Shown here one piece after another: positions 6,722 through 13,531 of a stretch of 20,031 bases of DNA. The notes beneath the pieces are model-generated. The model worked only from the letters and a program-made list of their open reading frames with translations. It did not search any database and was not told the origin of the DNA. Both the position numbers and the translations under genes were made by a program. Source of the stretch: CAXMST01 sp035267205 (GTDB lineage Bacteria; Actinomycetota; Thermoleophilia; Solirubrobacterales; 70-9); the NCBI GenBank assembly GCA_035267205.1, contig DATFLZ010000189.1:1-20031 (forward strand), given 5' to 3'. Positions within the stretch are counted from its first letter, which is position 1, and the number at the start of each line of letters is the position of its first letter.

Positions 6722-7777
6722 TCAGAGGTACCTGTAGACGAGCGCGCCACCGAGCCGGGCGAGGGGTGGGGGCAGGCGCCTCCATACCGCGGCCGTCTTC
6801 GGCTCGCCTCCGTCGGAAGGGTCGGTGTCGAGTCGGGGCGCCGGTTGGCCCGCTCCGAGGCCGGGTCCGAGGACGTAGCGGTACAGGCCCTCCGACTCAC
6901 ATCCCCAGCGGCGCTTGAAGAACACCAGCGAGCCGCTCCCGTTGCCGAAATCGATCGCGGTGCAGCCCTCGTCCGCGGCCATGCGGATAACGGACCAGTA
7001 GAGCGCGTGGTTGGGCCTGTGGCGGAGCCCCGACTGCGCACTGGTCAGGTATCTGAGCTCGGCCCTCCGGCCGGTGATCAGGGCGATCGCCGCCCCGATC
7101 ACTACGCCTGAGCGCTCCGCGAGCAGGAGCCGCAGTCGGCGCTCGGGGGCCAGCAGGCGCCAGGCCAGGGCGATCTCTCGCCAGGGCCGTGGGGCGACGC
7201 CGTGCATCCGCATCGTCCCGAGGTAGAGCGAGTAGAAGTCGCGCAGGTCCGCCTCGCCGTCCCCCTCCCGGACCGTGACCTCCCGTTCGCCGCGGGAGAC
7301 GTCGCGGCGCAGGTTGCCCGGCCACCCGCGGCGCACCTCGTCGAGGTCGCGATCGACATCGAGCACCCACGAGGGGAGCTGTGGAACGGCTGCGGCGCCG
7401 TCCCCGAGAAGGTCTGCCAGGTTCGGCGCGGAGGAGCGGATGACCAGTGGCACGCCGGACTCGCGCGCCCGCCGCTCAGCAGCGCCGAGCAGCAGGCTGA
7501 GGGCCGCGTCCGAATCGGCGAGCGGTCCGGCGCGGCGCACGAGTGGCAGCGAGCTGTGGCGCACTCCACCGAACAGCGCACGCCGTCGTACTAGCGGAAG
7601 CACGCCGCAAAGCCGACCCGAATCATCCTCGGCCGCCAGATAGATCGGGCGAACGCCGTAGGCACCGCCGAGGATCGCGCTCCAGGCGCCGAGATGGAAG
7701 GAGCTTGCGAGCTCGTGCCCTTCGACGTAGGCGTCCCAGCGAGGATCGGCCAGAGGGTCCAGCTCCCGGACCTCCAT
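6722..7777 (-). CDS. FemAB-like GNAT acyltransferase, 351 aa
   Basis: The product starts MEVRELDPLADPRWDAYVEG and has the two-lobed FemAB/BioF2-type arrangement. The N-terminal lobe covers about residues 1-140 with LPLVRR and HSSLP segments. The C-terminal lobe, about 150-300, ends in the hallmark RPNHALYWSVIRMAADEGC, then IDFGNGSGSLVFFKRRWGC (about residues 276-293), close to the G-x-x-x-FK-x-x-WG signature. FemAB enzymes use aminoacyl-tRNA or acyl-CoA to modify peptidoglycan precursors or exopolysaccharide; the acceptor here is unknown. Its ATG overlaps the stop of the ATP-grasp gene by one base (TGATG), so the two are almost certainly co-translated. It converges on the MIP18 gene, with repeat copy A directly after its stop. 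No membrane segment or signal peptide is visible. Confidence 0.85.
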   Translation of the reverse strand: MEVRELDPLADPRWDAYVEGHELASSFHLGAWSAILGGAYGVRPIYLAAEDDSGRLCGVLPLVRRRALFGGVRHSSLPLVRRAGPLADSDAALSLLLGAAERRARESGVPLVIRSSAPNLADLLGDGAAAVPQLPSWVLDVDRDLDEVRRGWPGNLRRDVSRGEREVTVREGDGEADLRDFYSLYLGTMRMHGVAPRPWREIALAWRLLAPERRLRLLLAERSGVVIGAAIALITGRRAELRYLTSAQSGLRHRPNHALYWSVIRMAADEGCTAIDFGNGSGSLVFFKRRWGCESEGLYRYVLGPGLGAGQPAPRLDTDPSDGGEPKTAAVWRRLPPPLARLGGALVYRYL

Positions 7778-9060
7778 CAGCGGGTAACCCGTTCCGGCCG
7801 CGTGGCCCCGGCCCGGGCTGGTGGGGACCACGCCGTGATGGCACCCCTGAGCATGCGCGCCCGGCGCAGCGCGATGCGCCGGTGATAGCCGATCGTCGGG
7901 CCCGGGTCGGTCGGGTCGAAGACGTGGAGGCCGGTGCCGCGCAGCAGACCTCCCACCCAGCGTCGGATCGTCGTGCCCCCGTGGCGCCGCTGCGTACGCA
8001 GACCGCGGACGTCGGGCAGCGGATCCCAGAGCCGGCGAACCGGCCGGCGGCCGCGATCGGAGCGGAGCCGGCGGCCGGTGCTCTGCTCGTAGACCAGGTG
8101 GGCCAGGTCGGCCTTCGAGTGGCGGAGCTCGATCGTCAGCCGCGGGTTGCACTCGATCAGCTTCAACACCCCATCCGGTGCGCGCTTGAACTCGACCTGC
8201 GCCGGCCCGCGGTAGCCGATTCCACCCAGGAACCGGCGACCAGCCTCCGCGACGTCCGGAAAGTCCGCCTCGATCGTGAACGAGGCAACACCGTATTGAG
8301 GGGGGTACTGGCGCAGCTTGCGGAAGGTGAACCCGGTCAGGATCCGGCCGCGGGCGTCAACGTAGGCGACGTAGCTGAAGAGTTCACTGTCCATCCCGGG
8401 GACGAGCTCGGTCAGCAGCATCTCCAGTCCCAGCTCCGAGGATCGCCGCAACGCGGTCTCGAGCTCGCCGGGTCCGTTGACGACGAACAGCTTCTCCAGC
8501 GTCGGCGATCGCGGGTCCCGACCATCGAAATACCGGGCGAATCGGTGCGAATGAACCGGCTTCAGCCCGCATGGGAAGGCGAGCCCCGCGAGCGCGGCGT
8601 CGGGAGCCCCGCCGTTCCCGGTTGGCGCCGTGCGCGGCACCTCGAGGCCGACCCCTCGTGCGAGCGAGTAGGTGGCTCGCTTGTCGATCAATCTGAGCGC
8701 CAGCTCAGGGTCCATCTCCGGGAGCTCGTAACCGAGTTCGAGCAGCTCGGATCCCCGGCGCGCGATGAACTCGACACCGTCATCGTTGGAGGGGAGCAGC
8801 AGGCCCCGCCTCGGGCCGTTCAGGGCGGCCCTCCACAGACCCACGGAGACGTCCTCGCCGTCCCGGTAGATGTCGGTGAAGCCTGCGAGGTACCGGCAGT
8901 TCTTGGCGGGGCCGAAGCTGCTTCCCCATATGAAGACCTCCACATCGCAGCGACCGAGCGAGCGCGCGATTGCGGTGGCGATCGCGCCTGCGCCGATCAC
9001 GACCGCGGCGTTTCCCTCCGCAGCGGCCAGCCGACTCGTAGCCTTCGTCCCTGCGGCCAT
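7777..9060 (-). CDS. ATP-grasp domain protein, carboxylate-amine/thiol ligase-like, 427 aa
   Basis: Residues 19-38 (AVVIGAGAIATAIARSLGRC) form a Rossmann-like pre-ATP-grasp region. The ATP-grasp core begins near LIDKRATYSLARGVGLEVPR (about 124-143), with ATP-contacting Lys167 in PCGLKPVHS, a hinge segment ELVPGMDSELFSYVAYVD (about 218-235) and the metal-binding strand pair VEFKR ... LIECNPR (about 289-307). This order matches the predicted ATP-grasp group of COG3919 type, which joins an acyl phosphate to an amine or related nucleophile. The C-terminal ~90 residues are Arg-rich and look like an extension outside the core. Partnered with the overlapping FemAB-like gene and a divergent methyltransferase, it suggests synthesis or attachment of a modified amino acid or peptide group; substrate unknown. 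ATG 9060 follows a TAGCTT box by 8 bases without a Shine-Dalgarno. Confidence 0.88.
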   Translation of the reverse strand: MAAGTKATSRLAAAEGNAAVVIGAGAIATAIARSLGRCDVEVFIWGSSFGPAKNCRYLAGFTDIYRDGEDVSVGLWRAALNGPRRGLLLPSNDDGVEFIARRGSELLELGYELPEMDPELALRLIDKRATYSLARGVGLEVPRTAPTGNGGAPDAALAGLAFPCGLKPVHSHRFARYFDGRDPRSPTLEKLFVVNGPGELETALRRSSELGLEMLLTELVPGMDSELFSYVAYVDARGRILTGFTFRKLRQYPPQYGVASFTIEADFPDVAEAGRRFLGGIGYRGPAQVEFKRAPDGVLKLIECNPRLTIELRHSKADLAHLVYEQSTGRRLRSDRGRRPVRRLWDPLPDVRGLRTQRRHGGTTIRRWVGGLLRGTGLHVFDPTDPGPTIGYHRRIALRRARMLRGAITAWSPPARAGATRPERVTR

Positions 9061-9068
9061 TGCACGGC

Positions 9069-9074
9069 AAGCTA
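9069..9074 (-). promoter_or_regulatory. Possible -10 box (TAGCTT) for the ATP-grasp/FemAB pair
   Basis: TAGCTT on the minus strand fits TANNNT and ends 8 bases before the ATP-grasp ATG, consistent with a leaderless message. It lies in the short divergent region shared with the methyltransferase gene. Confidence 0.35.
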
Positions 9075-9154
9075 GCTGAGATGGTGCTCAGGGTTTCCGG
9101 CTCGAGAGCCAGCGCGAGACCGCAGGATCGGGTCCTGTGGCATCCGCTCCGCTC

Positions 9155-9160
9155 TACGAT
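9155..9160 (+). promoter_or_regulatory. Possible -10 box (TACGAT) deciding the methyltransferase start
   Basis: TACGAT fits TANNNT and ends 6 bases before GTG 9167, the spacing expected for a leaderless start. It would lie inside the coding sequence if the upstream GTG at 9137 were used, so it supports the shorter protein. Confidence 0.45.
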
Positions 9161-9166
9161 GCGGCC

Positions 9167-9946
9167 GTGTCATCCGCACAGATCGAGCTGCGGCCGGAGG
9201 CTCAACCTTTTGAGGGGCGCGAGCCCGCGCTCTGGCGGTCCCATAGCGACGCCGTTAATCAGCGCTTCCTTGACCGACACCTGGCCGGCAGGAGCTTCTC
9301 CTCGGCATTGAAGACGGATCTCTTCGACGAGTCGGTCACGGAGGGCGTGATTCCCCTGCTCCGGGAGCGGGCCGAGGAGGTCATCGGCATCGATCTGCTC
9401 CCCGAGGTCGTGAGCGCCGCCGCCGACCGCTACCCGGGCCTGCCGGTGGCCCCGGGGGACGTCCGGGCGCTTGACTTCGAGGACGCGCGCTTCGACCTCG
9501 TCGTCTCGCTTTCCACGCTCGACCACCTCGAGAGCACCGATGAGATCACGACTGCCGTTCGTGAGCTGGCCCGGGTGCTGGTTCCAGGGGGCACCTTGGT
9601 ATTGACGCTCGACAACCCCGTCAACCCGGTGATCGCGCTGCGCCAGGCGCTGCCTAGCCAGCGGCTGCGATCCGCCGGCCTGGTCGCCTATCCGGTCGGA
9701 CCTACGGTCAGTCCGCGGAGGCTGGCAACGATGGCGGCCCGGGCCGGGCTGACAGTGCGCAGCCGCGAGGCGCTGATGCACGCGCCGCGCGTGGTAGCCA
9801 TAGCACTGGCGCGGCGAATCGAGACCGAACCGGCGGCGCGAACGTTCAGGCGCAGGGCGATGCGGATGGAGGGACTGGGCGGCTGGCCGACGAAATACCT
9901 GACCGGCCACTTCTCGGCGATCATCGCCGAGCGCGCGGCCGACTAG
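9167..9946 (+). CDS. Class I SAM-dependent methyltransferase (Methyltransf_11-like), 259 aa
   Basis: From GTG 9167 the product reads (M)SSAQIELRPEAQPFEGREP. The Rossmann methyltransferase pattern is clear: acidic strand-2 end EEVIGIDLLPEVV, APGDVRALDF, strand 4 FDLVVSLSTLDHLE, and strand 5 GGTLVLTLDNPVNP. The usual glycine-rich motif I (D-x-G-x-G) is absent; SALKTDLFDESV stands in its place, a variant I associate with a methyltransferase subgroup, so cofactor binding may still occur. The C-terminal region (about residues 160-259) probably forms the substrate-binding part and ends with YLTGHFSAIIAERAAD. The substrate is unknown. It is divergent from the ATP-grasp/FemAB pair with about 106 bases between starts, so joint regulation is plausible. 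The alternative GTG at 9137 adds ten residues. Confidence 0.85.
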   Translation: MSSAQIELRPEAQPFEGREPALWRSHSDAVNQRFLDRHLAGRSFSSALKTDLFDESVTEGVIPLLRERAEEVIGIDLLPEVVSAAADRYPGLPVAPGDVRALDFEDARFDLVVSLSTLDHLESTDEITTAVRELARVLVPGGTLVLTLDNPVNPVIALRQALPSQRLRSAGLVAYPVGPTVSPRRLATMAARAGLTVRSREALMHAPRVVAIALARRIETEPAARTFRRRAMRMEGLGGWPTKYLTGHFSAIIAERAAD

Positions 9947-10082
9947 CTGTCTGAGGATCTTGGATAAGCGGTTCGCCGGGCTCCGAGCTGGACGTGTCCG
10001 GCGCAGTCCGGATAAACCACGGAGGCCGTAGTCGTAGTCCTCGGTGTTGCTCACCTGGCGTCCCTCGGCCAGCCTTCGCGAC

Positions 10083-11018
10083 ATGAAGCGATTCGCCAAC
10101 GATCATCCGGTCGTCGCGTTCTTTGTGGGCGCCTACGCCATCACCTGGACGCTCTGGCTGCCCGCCGTCTTCTCGAGCGACCGGGAGGGCATCGTCGCCG
10201 GGCTCTTCCTCCTGGGCGTCTTCGGTCCGTGGCTGTCGGCCGCGCTGGTCACCCGGGCCGGCGGGGGATCCGCCAAGCAGTGGGTTCGCGAGATCTTCAA
10301 GTTCTCGATCGCGCGCCGCTGGTACGTGATCGCCCTGCTCTTTCCGGTCGCGCTGATCGCAGTTGCCTCGGTGCTGATGGCCGTCCTCGGAGTGGACCTG
10401 CAGACCTCGCTGCTCGCCGACGAGCGCCTCGTCGCCTTCCTGCCGACCCTGCTGTTCACCATCCTGATCAACGGCGGCCCCGAGGAGCCGGGATGGCGCG
10501 GCTTCGCGCTGCCGCGCCTTCAGGAGACCCGCTCCCCGGTTCGCGCCACGGCGATCCTCGGCCCGCTGTGGGCGTTCTGGCATCTGCCGCTCCTGTTCGT
10601 GGCCGGTGAGGACCTGGACCACGGGCTCGCGGGCGGCGAGTTCGCGCTGCTCATCCTCTGGACGATCATCGGGATCGCGTTCGGCTACTCGGTCTTCTAC
10701 ACGTACCTGTGGAACCGAACGCGAAGCGTCGTCCCAGCTGTCCTTCTGCACGCCTCGTTCAACGCGTCGAACGGCGTCTTCCTGTTGATCCCCGAGAGCG
10801 AGCAGGTCGGCGGGACCTACGCGAAGATCTCAATCGCGCTCACCGGCGTCGTCCTCCTCGCAGCGGCAGCGCTCGTGTACACGACTCGCGGGCGCCTCGG
10901 TCTGGCGGAAGGGGAAGAGCCGCCGGACTCAACCGACGCAGGCCGCATATCCGACACCGAGCAGGGGAGTGCGCAGGGACCAACCAGGGACGAGCGGCTC
11001 GAGAGAGTCGGTTCGTAG
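10083..11018 (+). CDS. CPBP family intramembrane glutamic endopeptidase, 311 aa
   Basis: The product is a polytopic membrane protein with about eight hydrophobic segments. It carries the CPBP/Abi (type II CAAX prenyl protease-like) motifs in order: EExxxR in GGPEEPGWRGFALPRL (Glu134, Glu135, Arg139), FWHLPLLF with His167, and HASFN with His223 and Asn227. By homology these form the intramembrane protease active site; bacterial members process peptides or small membrane proteins, and some act in bacteriocin self-immunity. The last ~40 residues are a hydrophilic cytosolic tail. ATG 10083 was chosen because it begins just before the first helix; a TTG at 10044 in frame would add 13 residues, and neither start has a good Shine-Dalgarno. 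The nearby methyltransferase ends 136 bases upstream. Repeat copy B follows its stop by 12 bases. Confidence 0.93.
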   Translation: MKRFANDHPVVAFFVGAYAITWTLWLPAVFSSDREGIVAGLFLLGVFGPWLSAALVTRAGGGSAKQWVREIFKFSIARRWYVIALLFPVALIAVASVLMAVLGVDLQTSLLADERLVAFLPTLLFTILINGGPEEPGWRGFALPRLQETRSPVRATAILGPLWAFWHLPLLFVAGEDLDHGLAGGEFALLILWTIIGIAFGYSVFYTYLWNRTRSVVPAVLLHASFNASNGVFLLIPESEQVGGTYAKISIALTGVVLLAAAALVYTTRGRLGLAEGEEPPDSTDAGRISDTEQGSAQGPTRDERLERVGS

Positions 11019-11030
11019 ATTTTCGGCGCG

Positions 11031-11132
11031 GAGCGGTCGGTGACGGCCGCTATGCGGCCGTTAGGTACCGCTCGAGGGTCCTGAGGGCCGGATTCCGGGC
11101 CCCGGTTCCGCGGAACCGCCCCAGATCTGGTG
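11031..11132 (+). repeat. Structured intergenic repeat, copy B
   Basis: This 102-base stretch is the better-formed copy of the element at 6609-6713. Outer arms GAGCGGT (11031-11037) and ACCGCTC (11067-11073) enclose 5-base internal loops and a perfect 8-bp inner stem, ACGGCCGC / GCGGCCGT, around TAT. The shared TCCTGAGGG and GATTC blocks follow, then a perfect palindrome CGGTTCCGCGGAACCG (11103-11118), where copy A has a shorter GTTC/GAAC stem, and the shared end TCTGGTG. It begins 12 bases after the CPBP stop and ends 3 bases before the stop of the convergent 193-aa gene, the same position and orientation as copy A. Confidence 0.72.
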
Positions 11133-11135
11133 TCC

Positions 11136-11717
11136 CTACCGGCGGGCCGCCGCCACGCCCGCTCGCCAGCCCGGCGCCCTGCCGCCCGACGGGGGCGCGA
11201 TCGACCCCGCGTCGAGGCCGCTGCGCTCCAAGACCCGGGCGATCACCGCGTTCGAGTTCCACATCTCCCCGGTGCCGAGCTCGTCGCGCCCCCAGACCAG
11301 CCGCGGTACCTCGGGCGCGACGGACAGCACGCGCTCCGCGACGTCTCGGCCCTCGCCGATCTGCCGGGGGCTCTCGACCGCCTCGTCAGCGTCAGGAATC
11401 CGGCCCTCGCGCCAGACCCGTATCTCGTAGCGGAAGATCTCGAACCGCCCGGCCCAGCGGGCCCCGACCGGTCCCTCCGCCACCACTCCCCGCTCGCCGC
11501 TCGAGCCGAAGGCAGGGGCCTGCTCGATCACCCAGCCCTGACCCCCGAACGTGAGGCGAAGCGCGGCGTGGTAGATGTCGAGCGGTCGGCGGTGCTCCAG
11601 GAGCGCCTTGATCCGCTCGTAGATCCGCCCATTGGCGCGAACGAAGTGTCCGCCCGCGCCGAGCGGCAGCCAGAACAGGTCGACGGCATCCAGTTCGTCG
11701 GCGCTGTCGCGAGTCAT
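11136..11717 (-). CDS. Conserved-looking hypothetical protein, 193 aa
   Basis: I do not recognise a named domain, but the sequence looks like a real globular enzyme-like protein rather than a shadow. It has a compact N-terminal core DLFWLPLGAGG, an exposed His in DIYHAALRLTFGGQGWVIEQ, an Arg/Glu/aromatic central stretch FEIFRYEIRVWREG, and a C-terminal WGRDELGTGEMWNSNAVIAR. A His followed much later by Asn/Trp-rich WNSN could suggest a papain- or LRAT-like amidase fold, but that is a guess; no cysteine nucleophile is visible, since the protein has no Cys. ATG 11717 is the first good start and is preceded only by a weak CGGA. It is divergent from hipBA, whose operator O1 lies 80 bases upstream of its ATG, and it converges on the CPBP gene with repeat copy B between. 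Confidence 0.72.
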   Translation of the reverse strand: MTRDSADELDAVDLFWLPLGAGGHFVRANGRIYERIKALLEHRRPLDIYHAALRLTFGGQGWVIEQAPAFGSSGERGVVAEGPVGARWAGRFEIFRYEIRVWREGRIPDADEAVESPRQIGEGRDVAERVLSVAPEVPRLVWGRDELGTGEMWNSNAVIARVLERSGLDAGSIAPPSGGRAPGWRAGVAAARR

Positions 11718-11794
11718 TCCGACAGTCTCGAGGATGGGCAGCTGGAGCGTGGTTGCTCGTGCGACCGCCCTCGCCAGCTTGCTGGTTTAGCGGT

Positions 11795-11815
11795 ATGCAT
11801 CATAAAAGATGCGCT
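11795..11815. promoter_or_regulatory. hipBA operator O1 (GCATC-N6-GATGC)
   Basis: GCATC (11797-11801), six bases ATAAAA, then GATGC (11808-11812) form a palindrome with the same arms and spacing as O2. Its centre is 40 bases upstream of the O2 centre, near four helical turns, allowing two HipB dimers on one face. It covers the expected -35 region of hipB. E. coli HipB binds palindromes of comparable layout with different bases. Confidence 0.75.
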
Positions 11816-11830
11816 ATCGCCACATGTTGC

Positions 11831-11836
11831 TATAGT
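11831..11836 (+). promoter_or_regulatory. hipBA -10 box (TATAGT)
   Basis: TATAGT is a close match to the -10 consensus in an AT-rich patch that stands out from its surroundings. Transcription would begin about 13 bases before ATG 11856. It overlaps the left arm of operator O2, so a bound repressor would block RNA polymerase. No strong -35 is visible; the expected place falls in O1. Confidence 0.55.
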
Positions 11837-11857
11837 GCATCGTAAGAGATGCACTAT
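11832..11857. promoter_or_regulatory. hipBA operator O2 (10-bp arms, overlaps start codon)
   Basis: ATAGTGCATC (11832-11841), spacer GTAAGA, and GATGCACTAT (11848-11857) make a perfect palindrome with 10-bp arms. The core GCATC-N6-GATGC is shared with O1. It overlaps the -10 box on the left and the first two bases of the hipB ATG on the right, the expected design for autorepression by HipB. Confidence 0.8.
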
Positions 11858-12218
11858 GGATATTGTCTCAACAACAAGCGATGAGGCTGTCGGTCGCGAG
11901 GTCGGACGGCGACTCCGGCGCATGCGCCTCAACCGCAACCTGAAACAGGATGAGCTCGCGTCGGAGGCAGGGGTCGGCAGGGCTACCCTGCAGCGGCTGG
12001 AGGACGGGGAGGCCGTGACCGTGCCGACCCTGGTCCGCGTGCTGCGCGCGCTCGGGCAGCTCGAACGGCTCGACCAAGTCCTTCCGGAGGAACCCGACAG
12101 CCCGATCGAGGAACTCGAACGCAGCGGCCGGACCCGTCGCCGGGCGGCAACCCGTCGAGAGCCCGAGCGGCAGCCCGGGCCATGGCGCTGGGGCGATGAC
12201 GATGAAGGCGAAGCGTGA
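11856..12218 (+). CDS. hipB: HipB-like antitoxin, XRE-family HTH regulator, 120 aa
   Basis: The product starts MDIVSTTSDEAVGREVGRRL. An XRE helix-turn-helix covers about residues 15-70, with the recognition unit LKQDELASEAGVGRATLQRL. The C-terminal 40 residues are charged and likely disordered, ending PWRWGDDDEGEA, a Trp-containing tail of the kind HipB proteins use near HipA. By family knowledge it neutralises HipA, and the HipB or HipBA complex represses its own promoter; operators O1 and O2 immediately upstream fit this. The ATG at 11856 lies at the edge of O2. A longer open frame upstream is shadow sequence crossing the divergent gene and the operators. Its stop overlaps the GTG of hipA by four bases (GTGA). 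Confidence 0.9.
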   Translation: MDIVSTTSDEAVGREVGRRLRRMRLNRNLKQDELASEAGVGRATLQRLEDGEAVTVPTLVRVLRALGQLERLDQVLPEEPDSPIEELERSGRTRRRAATRREPERQPGPWRWGDDDEGEA

Positions 12219-13510
12219 GCACGCTCGCCGAGGTGCGACTGTGGGGCCGACGCATCGGCGCTGTGAGCCTGCCCGCCGATCAAGTCGTGGCCAACTTCGA
12301 ATACGACCGGGAGTTCGCGACGAGCGGCATCGAGGTTGCGCCGCTCGAGATGCCGCTCGAGCAGAAGATCTACAGCTTTCCCGGTCTGAACCCCGAGAGC
12401 TTCCACGGCCTCCCGGGCCTGCTTTCTGATTCGCTTCCGGATCGGTATGGCAACGCGCTGATCGACGCTTGGCTCGCGCGCGAGGGCCGCGAACCGGGCA
12501 GCTTCGACGCAGTTGAGCGCCTGAGCTACATCGGGACCCGGGGGATGGGGGCGCTGGAATTCCGGCCCGCGATCGGTCCGCAGTCACAGGGCAGCGAAGA
12601 GATCGACGTTCAGGCGCTGTCGGAGCTCGCCTCGGACGCCCTCGAGGAGCGCACAGCGTGGCGCGAGTCGCTCGGGGATGAGAAGGCGATGCAGCAGATC
12701 CTTCGAGTCGGCACATCCGCCGGGGGCGCTCGCGCGAAGGCATTGATCGCCTGGAATCCCAGGACGGGAGAGGTCCGATCGGGGCAGGGCGACGCTGAGC
12801 CTGGGTTCGAACACTGGATTCTCAAGTTCGACGGCGTCGATGATGAGAGCCGAGACCTGGGCAAGGGGCAGGGCTACGGGGCGATCGAGTACGTGTACTC
12901 AGAGATGGCGAGGCGGGCGGGCATTGCCATGAGCGAGACGAGGCTCTACGCGGAAGGTGGACGCCGGCACTTCATGACCAAGCGCTTCGACCGGACCCCA
13001 GGTGGAGGCAAGCTCCACATGCAATCGCTGGCGGCTCTGCGGCACCTCGACTTCAATCAGCCGGGGGCGAACTCCTACGAGCAGGCATTCGGCGTCATCC
13101 GCCGCCTCCGCCTCGGGCGGACGGCCATCGAGCAGATGTTCCGCCGCATGGTCTTCAACGTCGTGGCCCGAAACCAGGACGATCACGTCAAGAACATCGC
13201 CTTTCTGATGGACCAGGGAGGAGCCTGGTCGTTGGCGCCGGCGTTCGACATGGTCTATGCGGTCGGCCGTGGCTGGACGTCCAGGCACCAGATGTCGATC
13301 AACGGCATGCGCGATGGCTTCGTGATGGACGATCTGCGCGAGGTCGCTGAACTGGCCGCGATGAAAAGGGGCGAGGCCGATCGAATCGTCGATGAGGTCG
13401 TCGATGCCGTTGGCTCCTGGCCGACGCTGGCGGACGCCGAGGGGTTGGCTCCGCGGGTCGTCGAGCGCATTGCCCAACAACTTCGCCTCGACCTCGCGCA
13501 GCGTCGTTGA
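12215..13510 (+). CDS. hipA: HipA-like serine/threonine kinase toxin, 431 aa
   Basis: The length and domain order match E. coli HipA (about 440 aa). The N-terminal subdomain starts MSTLAEVRLWGRRIGAVSLP. A glycine-rich P-loop GTSAGGARAK (166-175) carries Ser168 near the autophosphorylation position of HipA; the ATP lysine fits Lys204 in WILKFDG. MTKRFDR (254-260) follows, then the catalytic NQDDHVKN (320-327; Asp322 equals E. coli Asp309) and the metal-binding Asp345 in PAFDMVYA. All key kinase residues appear present, so the toxin looks intact. E. coli HipA phosphorylates glutamyl-tRNA synthetase and stops growth; the target here is unproven. GTG 12215 overlaps hipB's stop. It converges on the transporter gene with a 12-base gap containing a hairpin. 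Confidence 0.93.
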   Translation: MSTLAEVRLWGRRIGAVSLPADQVVANFEYDREFATSGIEVAPLEMPLEQKIYSFPGLNPESFHGLPGLLSDSLPDRYGNALIDAWLAREGREPGSFDAVERLSYIGTRGMGALEFRPAIGPQSQGSEEIDVQALSELASDALEERTAWRESLGDEKAMQQILRVGTSAGGARAKALIAWNPRTGEVRSGQGDAEPGFEHWILKFDGVDDESRDLGKGQGYGAIEYVYSEMARRAGIAMSETRLYAEGGRRHFMTKRFDRTPGGGKLHMQSLAALRHLDFNQPGANSYEQAFGVIRRLRLGRTAIEQMFRRMVFNVVARNQDDHVKNIAFLMDQGGAWSLAPAFDMVYAVGRGWTSRHQMSINGMRDGFVMDDLREVAELAAMKRGEADRIVDEVVDAVGSWPTLADAEGLAPRVVERIAQQLRLDLAQRR

Positions 13511-13516
13511 GGGGCT

Positions 13517-13531
13517 GCGGGCTCAGCCCGC
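13517..13531. terminator. Possible bidirectional hairpin between hipA and transporter gene
   Basis: GCGGGC (13517-13522), loop TCA, GCCCGC (13526-13531) form a perfect 6-bp stem between convergent genes; the loop is the stop codon of the minus-strand gene. There is no T run on either side, so it is at most a GC-hairpin (non-canonical) terminator. Confidence 0.4.

Noticed and set aside
7543..9075. A 510-codon plus-strand open frame
   Set aside because: It lies antisense to the ATP-grasp and FemAB-like genes, whose motifs are clear; its own product has no recognisable domain and biased composition.
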